From an uncultured Bifidobacteriaceae bacterium (GTDB lineage: Bacteria > Actinomycetota > Actinomycetes > Actinomycetales > Bifidobacteriaceae), in assembly GCA_946891915.1 (NCBI GenBank), contig CAMPNN010000013.1:1-24311 (forward strand): a stretch of 24,311 nt of DNA. Direction: 5' to 3'. Positions 1-7,800 of this stretch are shown here, piece after piece. The notes beneath the pieces were generated by a model. It ran no database searches, was not told the origin of the DNA, and worked only from the letters and a program-made list of their open reading frames with translations. The position numbers were made by a program, and so were the translations under genes. Numbering within the stretch: the stretch's first letter is position 1; every line of letters starts with the position of its first letter.

Positions 1-8
1 GTTGGCAT
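1..8 (-). CDS. Start of transposase OrfA, cut by the window edge
   Basis: The minus strand has ATG at 8-6 preceded by AAAGGAG, the same start and ribosome site as OrfA of the complete element at 1710. Only the first codons are visible. Confidence 0.7.
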
Positions 9-53
9 GCGCTACTCCTTTTACTAGCAGTCCAGAAAAAGGGGTACATATCA
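1..53 (-). mobile_element. IS150-type (IS3 family) element, left end only
   Basis: This is the 5' end of an insertion sequence in reverse orientation; the rest lies beyond the window. Positions 1-53 are the reverse complement of 1665-1717, the left end of the complete element at 1665-3153. The terminal inverted repeat is at 30-53. The following bases (54 onward) match the right flank of the complete copy, so both copies entered the same site of the same repeat family, in opposite orientations. Confidence 0.9.
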
Positions 54-106
54 GCCAATTTATGAAACATTTGCCGGAAAATTACAGGGCGTTTGCGCTG
101 ACAACC
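54..106 (+). repeat. Single unit of the 53-bp intergenic repeat family
   Basis: The unit begins at 66 with AACATTTGCCGG and continues into an AATTAC..GGGCG core. It matches the units at 1621, 3166, 3220, 3272 and 3325 and, reversed, those at 21272-21346. The IS end stops 13 bp before AACATTT, exactly as at 3153/3166. Confidence 0.75.
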
Positions 107-126
107 TGCTTGAGCGCGTCGATGTA

Positions 127-252
127 TTTGTTTGCTTTTAATCCGTGGAATCTTATAAAATCATATTTATGCGCTGATGCATGCTAGTTTTCTGCTAGTT
201 GGTAGAAGTTTATGGCTTTGCGAGATTTTGTAGTGTTGCTTGTGATTCATTG
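127..252 (+). repeat. Leader shared with the ORF6N gene (copy A)
   Basis: About 120 bp aligns with 23606-23729 with few differences and small indels. It includes the predicted promoter, a direct repeat around 182-200 (CTAGTTTTCTGCTAGTT), and AGAAGTTT followed by TGGCTT. Similarity fades before the coding regions, which are unlike each other. It could be a duplicated promoter-leader cassette or a structured 5' UTR. Confidence 0.7.
132..159 (+). promoter_or_regulatory. Predicted promoter of the KilA-N gene
   Basis: TTGCTT (132-137), a 16-bp spacer and TATAAA (154-159). The same boxes and spacer occur at 23610-23637 upstream of the ORF6N gene. It implies a leader of about 180 nt. Confidence 0.5.
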
Positions 253-344
253 GGGGGTTTGTGCTAAGCGCATAAAAATAAAGCAAACTAAGCAAGTAAA
301 TAAAATAATTACGTAAAAAACTTGCGCAAAAATTAGGGGAATAT

Positions 345-1205
345 ATGTCTAATATGTCGAAAATCAAAAAAGAAACTATTGAAGCAAAAGGCTTTACAAT
401 TCAGGTTTATATGGAAGATTTTAAAAATGATTACGTTAGTTTAACCGATATTGCGAGATATAAAAACAAAGAAGAGCCTAAAGATGTTGTTAAAAACTGG
501 CTGAGAGTGAAGAATACTATTGAATTCTTGGGATTGTGGGAGAGTATTAACAATCCAAATTTTAAAGGGGTCGAATTCGACTCCTTTAAGAACGAGGCGG
601 GTTCTAATGCCTTTACTTTATCTCCTCAAAGATGGGTAGAATCAACAAACGCTATTGGCATAGTTTCCAAATCTGGTAAGGGTGGCGGAACTTACGCTCA
701 CAAAGATATAGCGTTTAAGTTTGCAGCCTGGATTTCGGCAGAATTTGAGCTATATATCATCAAAGACTATCAAAGGCTTAAATCCGATGAGAATTCAAGA
801 CTTTCGCTGAACTGGAATTTGAACCGCGAGATTTCGAAGATTAATTACAAGATTCATACGGATGCTATTAAAGAGTATTTGTTGAAGGATTTGACTCCTG
901 AGCAGTTGATGTATAAGTATGCGAGTGAGGCGGATTTGTTGAATGTTGCGCTGTTTAACAAGACTGCTAAGCAGTGGCGAGATGCAAATCCTAAGGCAAA
1001 AGGTAACGTTCGAGATGAAGCGAGTATTAATGAGCTTTTGGTGTTGTCGAACATGGAAAGTTACAACGCTGTTTTAATTTCTAAGGGTTTGCCGCAGGCT
1101 GATCGCATGGTTGAGCTTAGAAATTTGGCACGAACGCAGATTTTGTCGCTTGAAAAGTTAAATAACGTTGGAATAAAGAGTTTGGATGCCGTAGTAAAAA
1201 ATTGA
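345..1205 (+). CDS. KilA-N domain protein
   Basis: A 286-residue protein with an N-terminal KilA-N domain at about residues 10-150. The recognisable segments are YVSLTDIARYKN, PKDVVKNWLR, LSPQRWVESTNAIGI, KGGGTYAHKDIAFKFAAWI and a following YIIKDYQRLK. KilA-N domains are DNA-binding modules of phages and bacterial accessory genes; the exact role here is unknown. The C-terminal half is helical and has no domain I recognise. The ATG at 345 is chosen because AGGGG lies just upstream; a second ATG at 354 has no better site. The gene sits alone between an IS end and repeats and is more A+T-rich than the housekeeping block, which suggests accessory origin. Its promoter and leader are shared with the ORF6N gene at 23801. 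Confidence 0.85.
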   Translation: MSNMSKIKKETIEAKGFTIQVYMEDFKNDYVSLTDIARYKNKEEPKDVVKNWLRVKNTIEFLGLWESINNPNFKGVEFDSFKNEAGSNAFTLSPQRWVESTNAIGIVSKSGKGGGTYAHKDIAFKFAAWISAEFELYIIKDYQRLKSDENSRLSLNWNLNREISKINYKIHTDAIKEYLLKDLTPEQLMYKYASEADLLNVALFNKTAKQWRDANPKAKGNVRDEASINELLVLSNMESYNAVLISKGLPQADRMVELRNLARTQILSLEKLNNVGIKSLDAVVKN

Positions 1206-1252
1206 GTTTAATTCCTTTTTCTGTTCTGCGCTTAATGCTGATATTTACCTCG

Positions 1253-1271
1253 TTTTTTTTTGGGGGGGGGG
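1253..1271 (+). repeat. T9G10 homopolymer tract
   Basis: Nine T (1253-1261) directly followed by ten G (1262-1271), 48 bp after the KilA-N stop. It is not in a gene, and I see no promoter boxes around it. Confidence 0.9.
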
Positions 1272-1301
1272 CACGCGCTCAGTATGGTTTCTGCTCGCGT
1301 G

Positions 1302-1434
1302 TGCTCCGACCTACCTTTTCGCTTAAAGCGTAGCGCGAAAAGGTGATTCGGAGCGCCGAGCTTGCTTAGGGTTGAAAGCACGGTGTGCTTTCAACTCAAG
1401 CGAGGTCTGTCTGCGTCTTTATTGACGCAGACAG
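1302..1434 (-). repeat. Three-hairpin structured repeat, copy S3
   Basis: Read on the minus strand, three hairpins follow one another. A: an 11-bp perfect stem (1407-1417 with 1424-1434). B: a 10-bp perfect stem TTGAAAGCAC with GTGCTTTCAA (1372-1381 with 1385-1394), extended by an outer CTTGCTT/AAGCGAG stem. C: ACCTTTTCGC with GCGAAAAGGT (1313-1322 with 1335-1344) inside a perfect 7-bp outer stem (1303-1309 with 1348-1354). Copies S1 (9516-9645) and S2 (21528-21657) share the layout and single-strand motifs but not the stem sequences. The 18 bases at 1320-1337 recur at 1501-1518 as a stray fragment. Confidence 0.75.
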
Positions 1435-1523
1435 GGCAGGTTCGTGTGGTGGTTCATTGGTGATTTGGTTGTGTTTTGTGTGCGCGGCAATCTGCCTGAG
1501 CGCTTAAAGCGTAGCGCGTTAGT

Positions 1524-1606
1524 TTCTTTACGTGGCTGTAAAATTTTAATCGCTTTTCCGCAAGATTCCGACATTTCCTTTACACGCTTGTAAAGTTTTT
1601 GTCGGT
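1524..1606 (-). repeat. 52-bp tandem repeat family, about 1.5 units
   Basis: On the minus strand a unit starting CTTTACAAGCGTGTAAAG is followed 52 bp later by TTTTACAGCCACGTAAAG. Each unit has this palindromic head, then GGAAATGTCGGAATCTTGC and an AAAGCGATTAAAA tail. Same family as 4440-4562 and 21033-21262. Confidence 0.75.
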
Positions 1607-1609
1607 TTG

Positions 1610-1664
1610 CTGGTTTGTTGAACATTTGCCGTGTATTTTCCTGGGTTTTGTCGCTGGATTAGCC
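1610..1664 (+). repeat. 53-bp repeat array, first unit, left of the IS
   Basis: The unit AACATTTGCCGTG starts at 1621. Removing the IS and one GCC duplication puts the next unit (3166) exactly 53 bp later, so this is the left part of the array that continues at 3157. The same sequence recurs nearly verbatim at 3259-3315. Confidence 0.8.
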
Positions 1665-1688
1665 TGATATGTACCCCTTTTTCTGGAC
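1665..1688 (+). repeat. IS left inverted repeat
   Basis: The 24 bp starting TGATATGTACCCC are the perfect reverse complement of 3130-3153. Confidence 0.95.
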
Positions 1689-1709
1689 TGCTAGTAAAAG
1701 GAGTAGCGC

Positions 1710-2261
1710 ATGCCAACTAGTAAATATAGTTACGAGTTTAAAAAGAAGTGTGTTGAACTATATCGTAAAAACCTGGAATTACCAACACCTTCTACTATTA
1801 CTAGAAATAATTTTCGCGGTACCGTCTCGTACTGGTCTCGTTTAGTAGAAGCTAAAGGGTTTGAGGTACTTAAACCACGTACTAAAAAACATAAGTATTG
1901 GGATCCCATGGAAAAGCTTCGCATTATCAACAAAGTTCTTGCAGGGAAAAATATTAGCCAGACAGCAGTTGATAACGGTTTACTGGAAGGTCAAGTAAGA
2001 AGATGGATGCGAATATACGAAACGGAAGGTTATAGTGGTTTAGTAAAACATACCCGTAAAAAACCAGTAAAAGAGCCTTGTATGAACCGTAAAAACATGA
2101 AAAATGTTGATCCTTCAACAATGAGTGAGCGTGAAGAACTTAAGTCTCTTCGTGAAGAAAACGAGTATCTTAAAGCGGAAAATGCAATACTAAAAAAACT
2201 CGATGCCTTGAGCAAAGCAAAGAAAGCTGCTCTACTCAAGGCGAAAAAGCAGAATCAGTAA
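1710..2261 (+). CDS. IS150-type transposase subunit OrfA
   Basis: A 183-residue OrfA. The N-terminal two thirds hold two helix-turn-helix regions (about residues 8-45 and 65-110, the second containing NISQTAVDNGLLEGQVRRWM) that bind the IS ends. A coiled coil near residues 138-165 (EREELKSLREENEYLKAENA) is the usual leucine-zipper region. The ribosome site AAAGGAG precedes ATG 1710. The LKKLDAL segment at 2190-2210 aligns with LKKLKAL of IS150 InsJ, where that element frameshifts. OrfA alone normally regulates transposition, and the active enzyme is the OrfAB fusion. Confidence 0.9.
   Translation: MPTSKYSYEFKKKCVELYRKNLELPTPSTITRNNFRGTVSYWSRLVEAKGFEVLKPRTKKHKYWDPMEKLRIINKVLAGKNISQTAVDNGLLEGQVRRWMRIYETEGYSGLVKHTRKKPVKEPCMNRKNMKNVDPSTMSEREELKSLREENEYLKAENAILKKLDALSKAKKAALLKAKKQNQ
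2192..2198 (+). promoter_or_regulatory. A7 slippery site for -1 programmed frameshifting
   Basis: In the OrfA frame the site reads A AAA AAA before CTC. It lies at the same place in the protein as the A AAA AAG site of IS150. A -1 slip continues into the OrfB frame, which is open from 2174, and would give an OrfAB fusion of about 466 residues. Confidence 0.75.
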
Positions 2262-3109
2262 AACAACTCGTTGAGCAAGGCTATAAGCTGAAGCATCTTC
2301 TTCATGCTATACGAATGCCGAAATCTACTTACTATTTTGAGTTAAGAAAAATAAACGTAGTAGGACTACGGAATAAACCGTTAATGAGTGTTATTCAAGA
2401 AATATTTACTCACCATAAAGGCAGGTATGGTGTTAGAAGAGTCTATAACGAGCTATTAAACCGTGGGTTTAAGGTTAATCACAAGCGTGTTCAACGTTTA
2501 ATGCACATCATGCAGTTAGTTGGAAAACGGCCAAAAGAGAAGTACAACTCGTACATGGGTGAGGCTGGTAGAGTCGCGGATAATATTATTAACCGTGATT
2601 TTACTACTACTGCTCCTTTACAGAAGTGGACTACTGACGTTTCACAGTTTAATTTCTCGTGGGGTAAGTGTTATCTTTCACCAATACTTGATATGCATAC
2701 GAATGAGATTATTGCTTACGATTTATCATTACACCCTGATTTAAAGCAGATCAAACGCATGTTAGATAAGGCTTTTAAACGTTTCCGAATGGTTGAAGGG
2801 CTTATATTCCATTCTGATCAGGGCTGGCAGTATAGGCATGATTATTTTAGGAGTGTTTTGAAAGAACACGGGATTATTCAGTCTATGAGCCGTAAGGCTA
2901 ACTGTTATGATAACGGTATTATGGAATCGTTTTTTGGTAGGCTTAAAAACGAGTTGTATTACGGGCATGAGAGTGAGTATTCTTCGTTTGAAGAGTTTTC
3001 TCTAGCAGTAAAAGAATATATTTATTATTACAATAACGAGAGAATCCAGAAGAAGACTGGGTGGGTGCCTCCTGTTAAATACAGGAAAGCATCCACGCAG
3101 ACGATATGA
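2198..3109 (+). CDS. IS150-type transposase OrfB, DDE integrase domain
   Basis: The catalytic half of the transposase, read after a -1 frameshift. The frame is open from 2174 and its first ATG is 2315, which has no ribosome site and lies within conserved sequence (RMPKSTYYF, compare IPRSTFYYH in InsK). The HTH_21-type segment GRYGVRRVYNELLNRGF is followed by the rve integrase core with the DDE triad: TTDVSQF, HSDQGWQY and the E of DNGIMESFFGRLKNE. The C-terminus YNNERIQKKTGWVPPVKYR is typical of the group. It cuts and joins the IS ends. No disabling change is visible. Confidence 0.92.
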   Translation, partial: TRCLEQSKESCSTQGEKAESVKQLVEQGYKLKHLLHAIRMPKSTYYFELRKINVVGLRNKPLMSVIQEIFTHHKGRYGVRRVYNELLNRGFKVNHKRVQRLMHIMQLVGKRPKEKYNSYMGEAGRVADNIINRDFTTTAPLQKWTTDVSQFNFSWGKCYLSPILDMHTNEIIAYDLSLHPDLKQIKRMLDKAFKRFRMVEGLIFHSDQGWQYRHDYFRSVLKEHGIIQSMSRKANCYDNGIMESFFGRLKNELYYGHESEYSSFEEFSLAVKEYIYYYNNERIQKKTGWVPPVKYRKASTQTI

Positions 3110-3129
3110 TTAAGTAAAAAGGGATATGT

Positions 3130-3153
3130 GTCCAGAAAAAGGGGTACATATCA
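3130..3153 (-). repeat. IS right inverted repeat
   Basis: Perfect reverse complement of 1665-1688; followed by the GCC duplication at 3154-3156. Confidence 0.95.
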
Positions 3154-3156
3154 GCC

Positions 3157-3350
3157 AATTGATGAAACATTTGCCGGAAAATTACAGGGCGTTTGTCGCT
3201 GCTTTTGGGTTTGGAGTGGAACATTTGCGGGAAATTACCCGGCGTTTGTAGCTACATCAGCTGGTTTGTTGAACATTTGCCGTGTATTTTCCTGGGTTTT
3301 GTCGCTGGATTAGCCAATTTATGAAACATTTGCCGGTGAATTATATAGCG
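3157..3350 (+). repeat. 53-bp tandem repeat array, right part
   Basis: Units beginning AACATTTGC start at 3166, 3220, 3272 and 3325 (spacing 54, 52, 53). Each carries a degenerate palindromic core (TTTGCGGGAAATTACCCGG in the second unit) and a GTTTGT(C/A)GCT tail. Whole units are similar, with no unique spacers. The array ends before the transporter stop at 3370. Confidence 0.8.
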
Positions 3351-3369
3351 GCAGAAAGCGCGCACACAA

Positions 3370-4311
3370 TTAGCCCAAGATTGCTGCAATTACGGCTATA
3401 CAAATCGGGCTGGTAACCGTAGAAAATAGTATGCCGTCGCGAGCAAAACTTAAGCCAACGCTGTAGCGAGCCGCGTAATTGTAAACGTTCTGGCCAGTCG
3501 GAAGCGCCGCAAGCACAACGCACGCGTACAAAGTCGCCCCACGAAAACCCATCACAAAGTAAGCCAGCAAAAACGCAATAATTGGCATAATCAAATTTTT
3601 CAGCACTGCAACCGTCGCAATCGCAGCACGATTCGAATCCTTCTGCAACGGCCTGCTGCCGTAAAGCGACATGCCGAAAGCCATCAAAATCATAGGAACC
3701 GCAGAATCGCCAATCATTTTAATCGGATCATACAAAAAATTCGGCACAGGAAAATAGCCAACTTTAGCCGAAATTGCAGAAATAATAATTCCACCAAGAG
3801 ATCCAATTAAAAGCGGCTGCTTCAAAGGCTGCTGAGCAATACGCTTGAGCGAGCATTTGCCGGTAGTTGTAATGTCAAGAACCGTCAAACCAACCGGCGT
3901 AAACACAGCCTGCTGCATCACCAAAATCGGTGCTACAAGCGCAGGATTTCCAAGAATATAAGTTGCAACCGGCAAGCCAATATTGTTGGAATTTAAGTAA
4001 AGCGAATTAAGAGCGCCAATTGTGCAATCGGCTGCAGGAAGGTGGAAAAACATGCGGTTCAGTAATACGAACGCAACTCCAACAATCATCGCCGAAAAGA
4101 ACGCAACAAAAATTGAGGAATGAAAAATCTCAAAAATAGGCTCTTTAGAAAGAATTGCGAACATTAGGCAAGGGCTTGAAACGAAGAAACTTACGCGATT
4201 TAGCACCATCTGCGCTTGAGAGCCGCCGATGCGAAGGCGAGCGGTAATGTATCCGGCAAGAATCACAATGCCGATTACGCAAAAGCCTTGCATAGCGCTG
4301 ATTAAGCCCAT
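3370..4311 (-). CDS. AEC-family transporter (auxin efflux carrier type)
   Basis: A 313-residue inner-membrane protein with about ten hydrophobic helices and almost no soluble domain. The N-terminal half has GYITARLRIG, LNRVSFFVSSPCLMF and SNNIGLPVATYILG. The C-terminal half has PIKMIGDSAVPMILMAFGMSLYG, then LAALPTGQNVYNYAARY. These are hallmarks of AEC proteins, which export or exchange small organic anions; the substrate cannot be told from sequence. The start is set by AGGAGG seven bases before the ATG. It is a single gene, divergent from rne. Confidence 0.88.
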   Translation of the reverse strand: MGLISAMQGFCVIGIVILAGYITARLRIGGSQAQMVLNRVSFFVSSPCLMFAILSKEPIFEIFHSSIFVAFFSAMIVGVAFVLLNRMFFHLPAADCTIGALNSLYLNSNNIGLPVATYILGNPALVAPILVMQQAVFTPVGLTVLDITTTGKCSLKRIAQQPLKQPLLIGSLGGIIISAISAKVGYFPVPNFLYDPIKMIGDSAVPMILMAFGMSLYGSRPLQKDSNRAAIATVAVLKNLIMPIIAFLLAYFVMGFRGATLYACVVLAALPTGQNVYNYAARYSVGLSFARDGILFSTVTSPICIAVIAAILG

Positions 4312-4394
4312 TTCGTGCCTCCTAAATTCGCAAATTTGCGCGCGACTACTTGCGTGTGTGATTGTGCAAATTACTTGCGTGCGCTCATGGTGTA

Positions 4395-4423
4395 ACTATA
4401 GGAGCGTTACGTAACTTTTTGAA
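4395..4423 (-). promoter_or_regulatory. Predicted promoter of the AEC transporter
   Basis: On the minus strand TTCAAA (4423-4418), a 17-bp spacer and TATAGT (4400-4395). The spacer contains the palindrome TTACGTAA. The leader would be about 80 nt. Confidence 0.5.
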
Positions 4424-4439
4424 GTAGAGGCGACAATTA

Positions 4440-4562
4440 CTTTACGTGCGTGTGTAGGAAATGTTGGGATTTTGCGGAAAGGCGATTAAAACTTTACGTG
4501 CGTGTGTAGGAAATGTCGGAATTTTGCTGAAAAGTGACAGAAACTTTACAGAGTTGTATAGA
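4440..4562 (+). repeat. 52-bp tandem repeat family, 2.4 units
   Basis: CTTTACGTGCGTGTGTAGG starts at 4440 and 4492, and a partial third unit starts at 4544, with an exact period of 52 bp. Same family as 1524-1606 and 21033-21262. Confidence 0.8.
4534..4562 (+). promoter_or_regulatory. Candidate rne promoter inside a 52-bp repeat unit
   Basis: GTGACA (4534-4539), a 17-bp spacer and TATAGA (4557-4562). The boxes straddle the junction of the second and third repeat units. It would give a leader of about 240-300 nt, and long leaders are known for autoregulated rne genes in other bacteria. The assignment is inference. Confidence 0.35.
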
Positions 4563-4581
4563 AAATAACGGATGTGCGCTG

Positions 4582-4655
4582 GGAGGTGACTTTCGTAGCG
4601 TAATTGGAAGTGACTTTCGAAGCGGAGCGGAAGGTGACTTTCGGAGCTGAATATT
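4582..4655 (+). repeat. Three 24-bp direct repeats in the rne leader
   Basis: GTGACTTTCG recurs at 4586, 4610 and 4634 with an exact 24-bp period, each time followed by one variable base and AGC. They lie between the candidate promoter and the rne start. They could be a protein- or RNA-binding array; no function is evident. Confidence 0.75.
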
Positions 4656-4804
4656 TGACTCGGCAGTATGGCATACTTAAGAACGGTGGCACTGCAAGCC
4701 GCCATGCAATTGATGGCGTCGATCCCCTCGTGAGCGTGATCCGAGGCTGGCGTCCGCCGTCGCGCAACTAGACTTTGTAAGGAGCTTTGGGGTAGCTCGC
4801 TTAT

Positions 4805-7800
4805 GTGCGTGTTCATCTTGAGGCCAGGAAATGCGAGGCGATGCAGCGCTTCGTGAGGAGCATAGTGCCCAGAGTAATAAGAGAAAGCTTCAACGAATCT
4901 GAAGCTGAAAATAGTAAAGCTGCGTCTAAAGACGTTTCTGAAGCTGCTAAAAATGCAAGTGAGCGTGCTGCTGAAGCTGCTAAAAACGCGAATTCGGAAG
5001 CAAATTCAAACGCAAGTAGCGCAAGTAGCGCAAGTAGCGCAAGTAGCGCAAGTAATGCAAATGGCGCAGATAAAGATGCGTCGTCAGCAAATTCGCCGGA
5101 TTCTTCTGCAACTGTTGTTCGTCGTCGACGTGGTCGTCGCGTAACGCGTGGCGCTGGAGCGGCCGGAGAGGCTATGGAATTAAAGGTTGAAGATTTGCAC
5201 AAGGATGGGCCGCACGCTGTTCCGACTCGCACAATCACTTCTTTGCTGTTCCAGGAGCCTGTGATTCCTGTGCACGTGAAGAATCGTGATGATGATGAGG
5301 ATTCGCGTTCGCGTGGTGATTCGCGTGGGGATTCGCGGAATAGTAAGCGTGGTGAGGGAGCCGTAGCTAATTCATCAGATTCTTCTGATTATTCTGACGA
5401 TTACTCTATGGGTGATTCGTTTGACGATTTGCGCGACGATTTGCGCGGAGAAACGCGAAATCGCAGAAGTGATCGCAATAGCCGAAGCGACAAAAACGAT
5501 CGCAACAATCGCAAAAACCGCGATGAGCGAGGCGGCCGTAATAATCGTAATAATCGAGACGAAGGTACTAATCGCAGCAATCGCAGCAATAGCAGCGAAC
5601 GCAATAATCGTAATTCTCGCAATGATACTCGCGAAAATGAGCTTGATGATACTCGCGAAATAACTCGCGAAACAACTAGAGAATCAGCTCGCGAAACAAG
5701 CGGTTCTGTATCTCGTAGATCTGATCGTGACGCAAATAATAGAGAAACGCGAAATTCCCGCGATTTGCGTAACTCTCGTGATTCTCGTGATTCCCGCGAT
5801 TCTCGTGATTCTCGTGATTCCCGCGATTTGCGTGATTCTCGTGATTTCGAAGTAGAAGACGATTTCGACATCCAAGATATTCGTGAAGATTCTCCTCGTA
5901 AACAACAGCGTTCTCGCAGGTCTCGTCGACTAAATGCGGTTGAGCGTAGGGCCGCTGCGGAAGTTGAGCAGATTGAAGAAGATCTTGCGTATGACGATAT
6001 TGTTTATGCCCCGATTGATACGAGGATTGACGAAACGCTTGATGTCAGCGATATATTGGCTTCCGACAATGCTGATCGCAGATCTCGCCGCAGAGGATCT
6101 TTAGATAGTGCGATTGATGAAGATGATGACGAAGGAATGATGACGCGTCGCCGTCGTCGCCGTCGCTCTTCCAGCGAAAATCGTGACGCAAATCGTGACG
6201 CAAATCGTGACGCAAATCGTGACGCAAATCGTGACGCAAGCCGCGATTCAAGCCGCGACACAAGTCGTAGGGCTGGCCGCAACGCAAGTCGTAACGCGAA
6301 TTTTGACGACAATCTTGACGATAATTTTAATAACAAAATTGACGACAAACTTGACGCAGTTTCTCCGGAAGATTGCGATTTAATTCCAGATCCAGACGAG
6401 CTTCGTGCGCAGGATGAGGAAGAAACGCTGTATACGCGTCGCCGTCGTCGCCGTCGTTCTAAGTCTTTTGACGATACGCAATCTGCATCCAACTCAGCGT
6501 TGTCTATGTCGCGGTCGTCTATGTCGCGGTCGTCGGCATCTTCGGCTTCGTCTGCGTTTGCATCCGGAGCAGAGCAATCGTTGCAAAACGATTTAAGCGA
6601 CACTTCGGACGACTTATCTTCTCGCCGCTCACGCAAGCAGCAATATATCGACGAAATTACGGATATTGAAGGCTCTACAAGGCTTGAAGCGAAACGTCAG
6701 CGCCGCCGCGATAATCGTCGCGAGCGCAGTCGCCAAAACCTAATTATGGAGCAGGATTTCCTCGCTCGCCGCGAAAACGTTGAGCGCCTGATGGTTGTTC
6801 GTGAGCGCGATCGCCACACGCAAATCTCCGTAATCGAGGACAATATTCTCGTTGAGCATTACGTTTCCGATATTCAAGAAGTTGCAACTGTTGGCAATAT
6901 TTATCTTGGTCGAATTCAAAACGTGTTGCCAAGTATGGAAGCTGCGTTCGTTGACATTGGTCAGGCTCGAAATGGTGTGCTTTACGCGGGCGAAGTCAAT
7001 TGGGATATGGCGCGTCTTGAAGGCCAGCCTCGCAGAATTGAGCTTGCTTTTAAGTCGGGCGATCCTGTGCTTGTGCAGGTTACTAAAGATCCGATTGGCC
7101 ACAAGGGTGCGCGTTTGACTTCGCAGGTAACTCTTGCTGGGCGTTTCCTTGTGCTGGTACCTTCCGGAGGTATGACCGGTGTGAGCCGTAAGCTTTCTGA
7201 CTCTGAGCGCTCGCGTTTGCGTGGTATCGTGTCCAAGATTGCGCCAAAAGATATGGGCGTGATTATTCGTACTGCTGCTGACGGCGCTAGTGAGGAAGCA
7301 ATCCAAAAGGATTTGGAGTCGCTTACCAAGCAGTGGGAGCGCATTGAATCTAAGCGCCAGGAGTACTTGCACGGTAAGCGTCCGAAGCTGCTTCAAGGTG
7401 AACCGGATGTGGCTATTCGTGTTGTGCGCGACATTTTCAACGATGACTTCCAGAAGCTTATTGTTGAAGGTGAGGGAGTGTATCATCGCATTGACGAGTA
7501 CCTTGAGATGATGGCTCCGGATTTGCGAAGTAAGATCGAATATTGGGATCCAGCTGATCATGAAGGCAAGGATGTGTTCGATAAGTGGCAGATTGACAGC
7601 CAGCTTCGTAAGGGCATGGAGCGTCAGGTTTATTTGCCGGCTGGCGGTTCGATTGTGATTGATCGCACGGAAGCAATGACGACTATTGACGTGAATACGG
7701 GCCGATTTATTGGACGCGGTAAGTCTTTGGAAGAAACGGTTACGCGCTGTAATTTGGAGGCTTCCGAGGAGATTGCGCGACAGTTGCGTTTGCGCGATAT

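Larger units (their letters stand above)
1665..3153 (+). mobile_element. Complete IS150-type (IS3 family) insertion sequence, 1489 bp
   Basis: Perfect 24-bp inverted repeats (1665-1688 and 3130-3153) begin TG and end CA, as in the IS3 family. GCC flanks both sides (1662-1664 and 3154-3156) as a 3-bp target duplication. It carries OrfA and OrfB in -1 relation with an A7 slippery site, and both are intact, so the element may be active. The empty target sequence GGATTAGCCAATTTATGAAA survives at 3307-3326, confirming the insertion point. Divergence from named IS elements cannot be judged here. Confidence 0.93.

Noticed and set aside
2..187. 61-residue frame at the left edge, and a similar one at 3128-3313
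   Set aside because: Both run through the IS terminal repeat and the 53-bp family, so their similarity is due to DNA repeats.
1302..1434. Terminator of the KilA-N gene
   Set aside because: The hairpins are strong but none is followed by a U-tract in either direction, and the same structure recurs in unrelated gaps.
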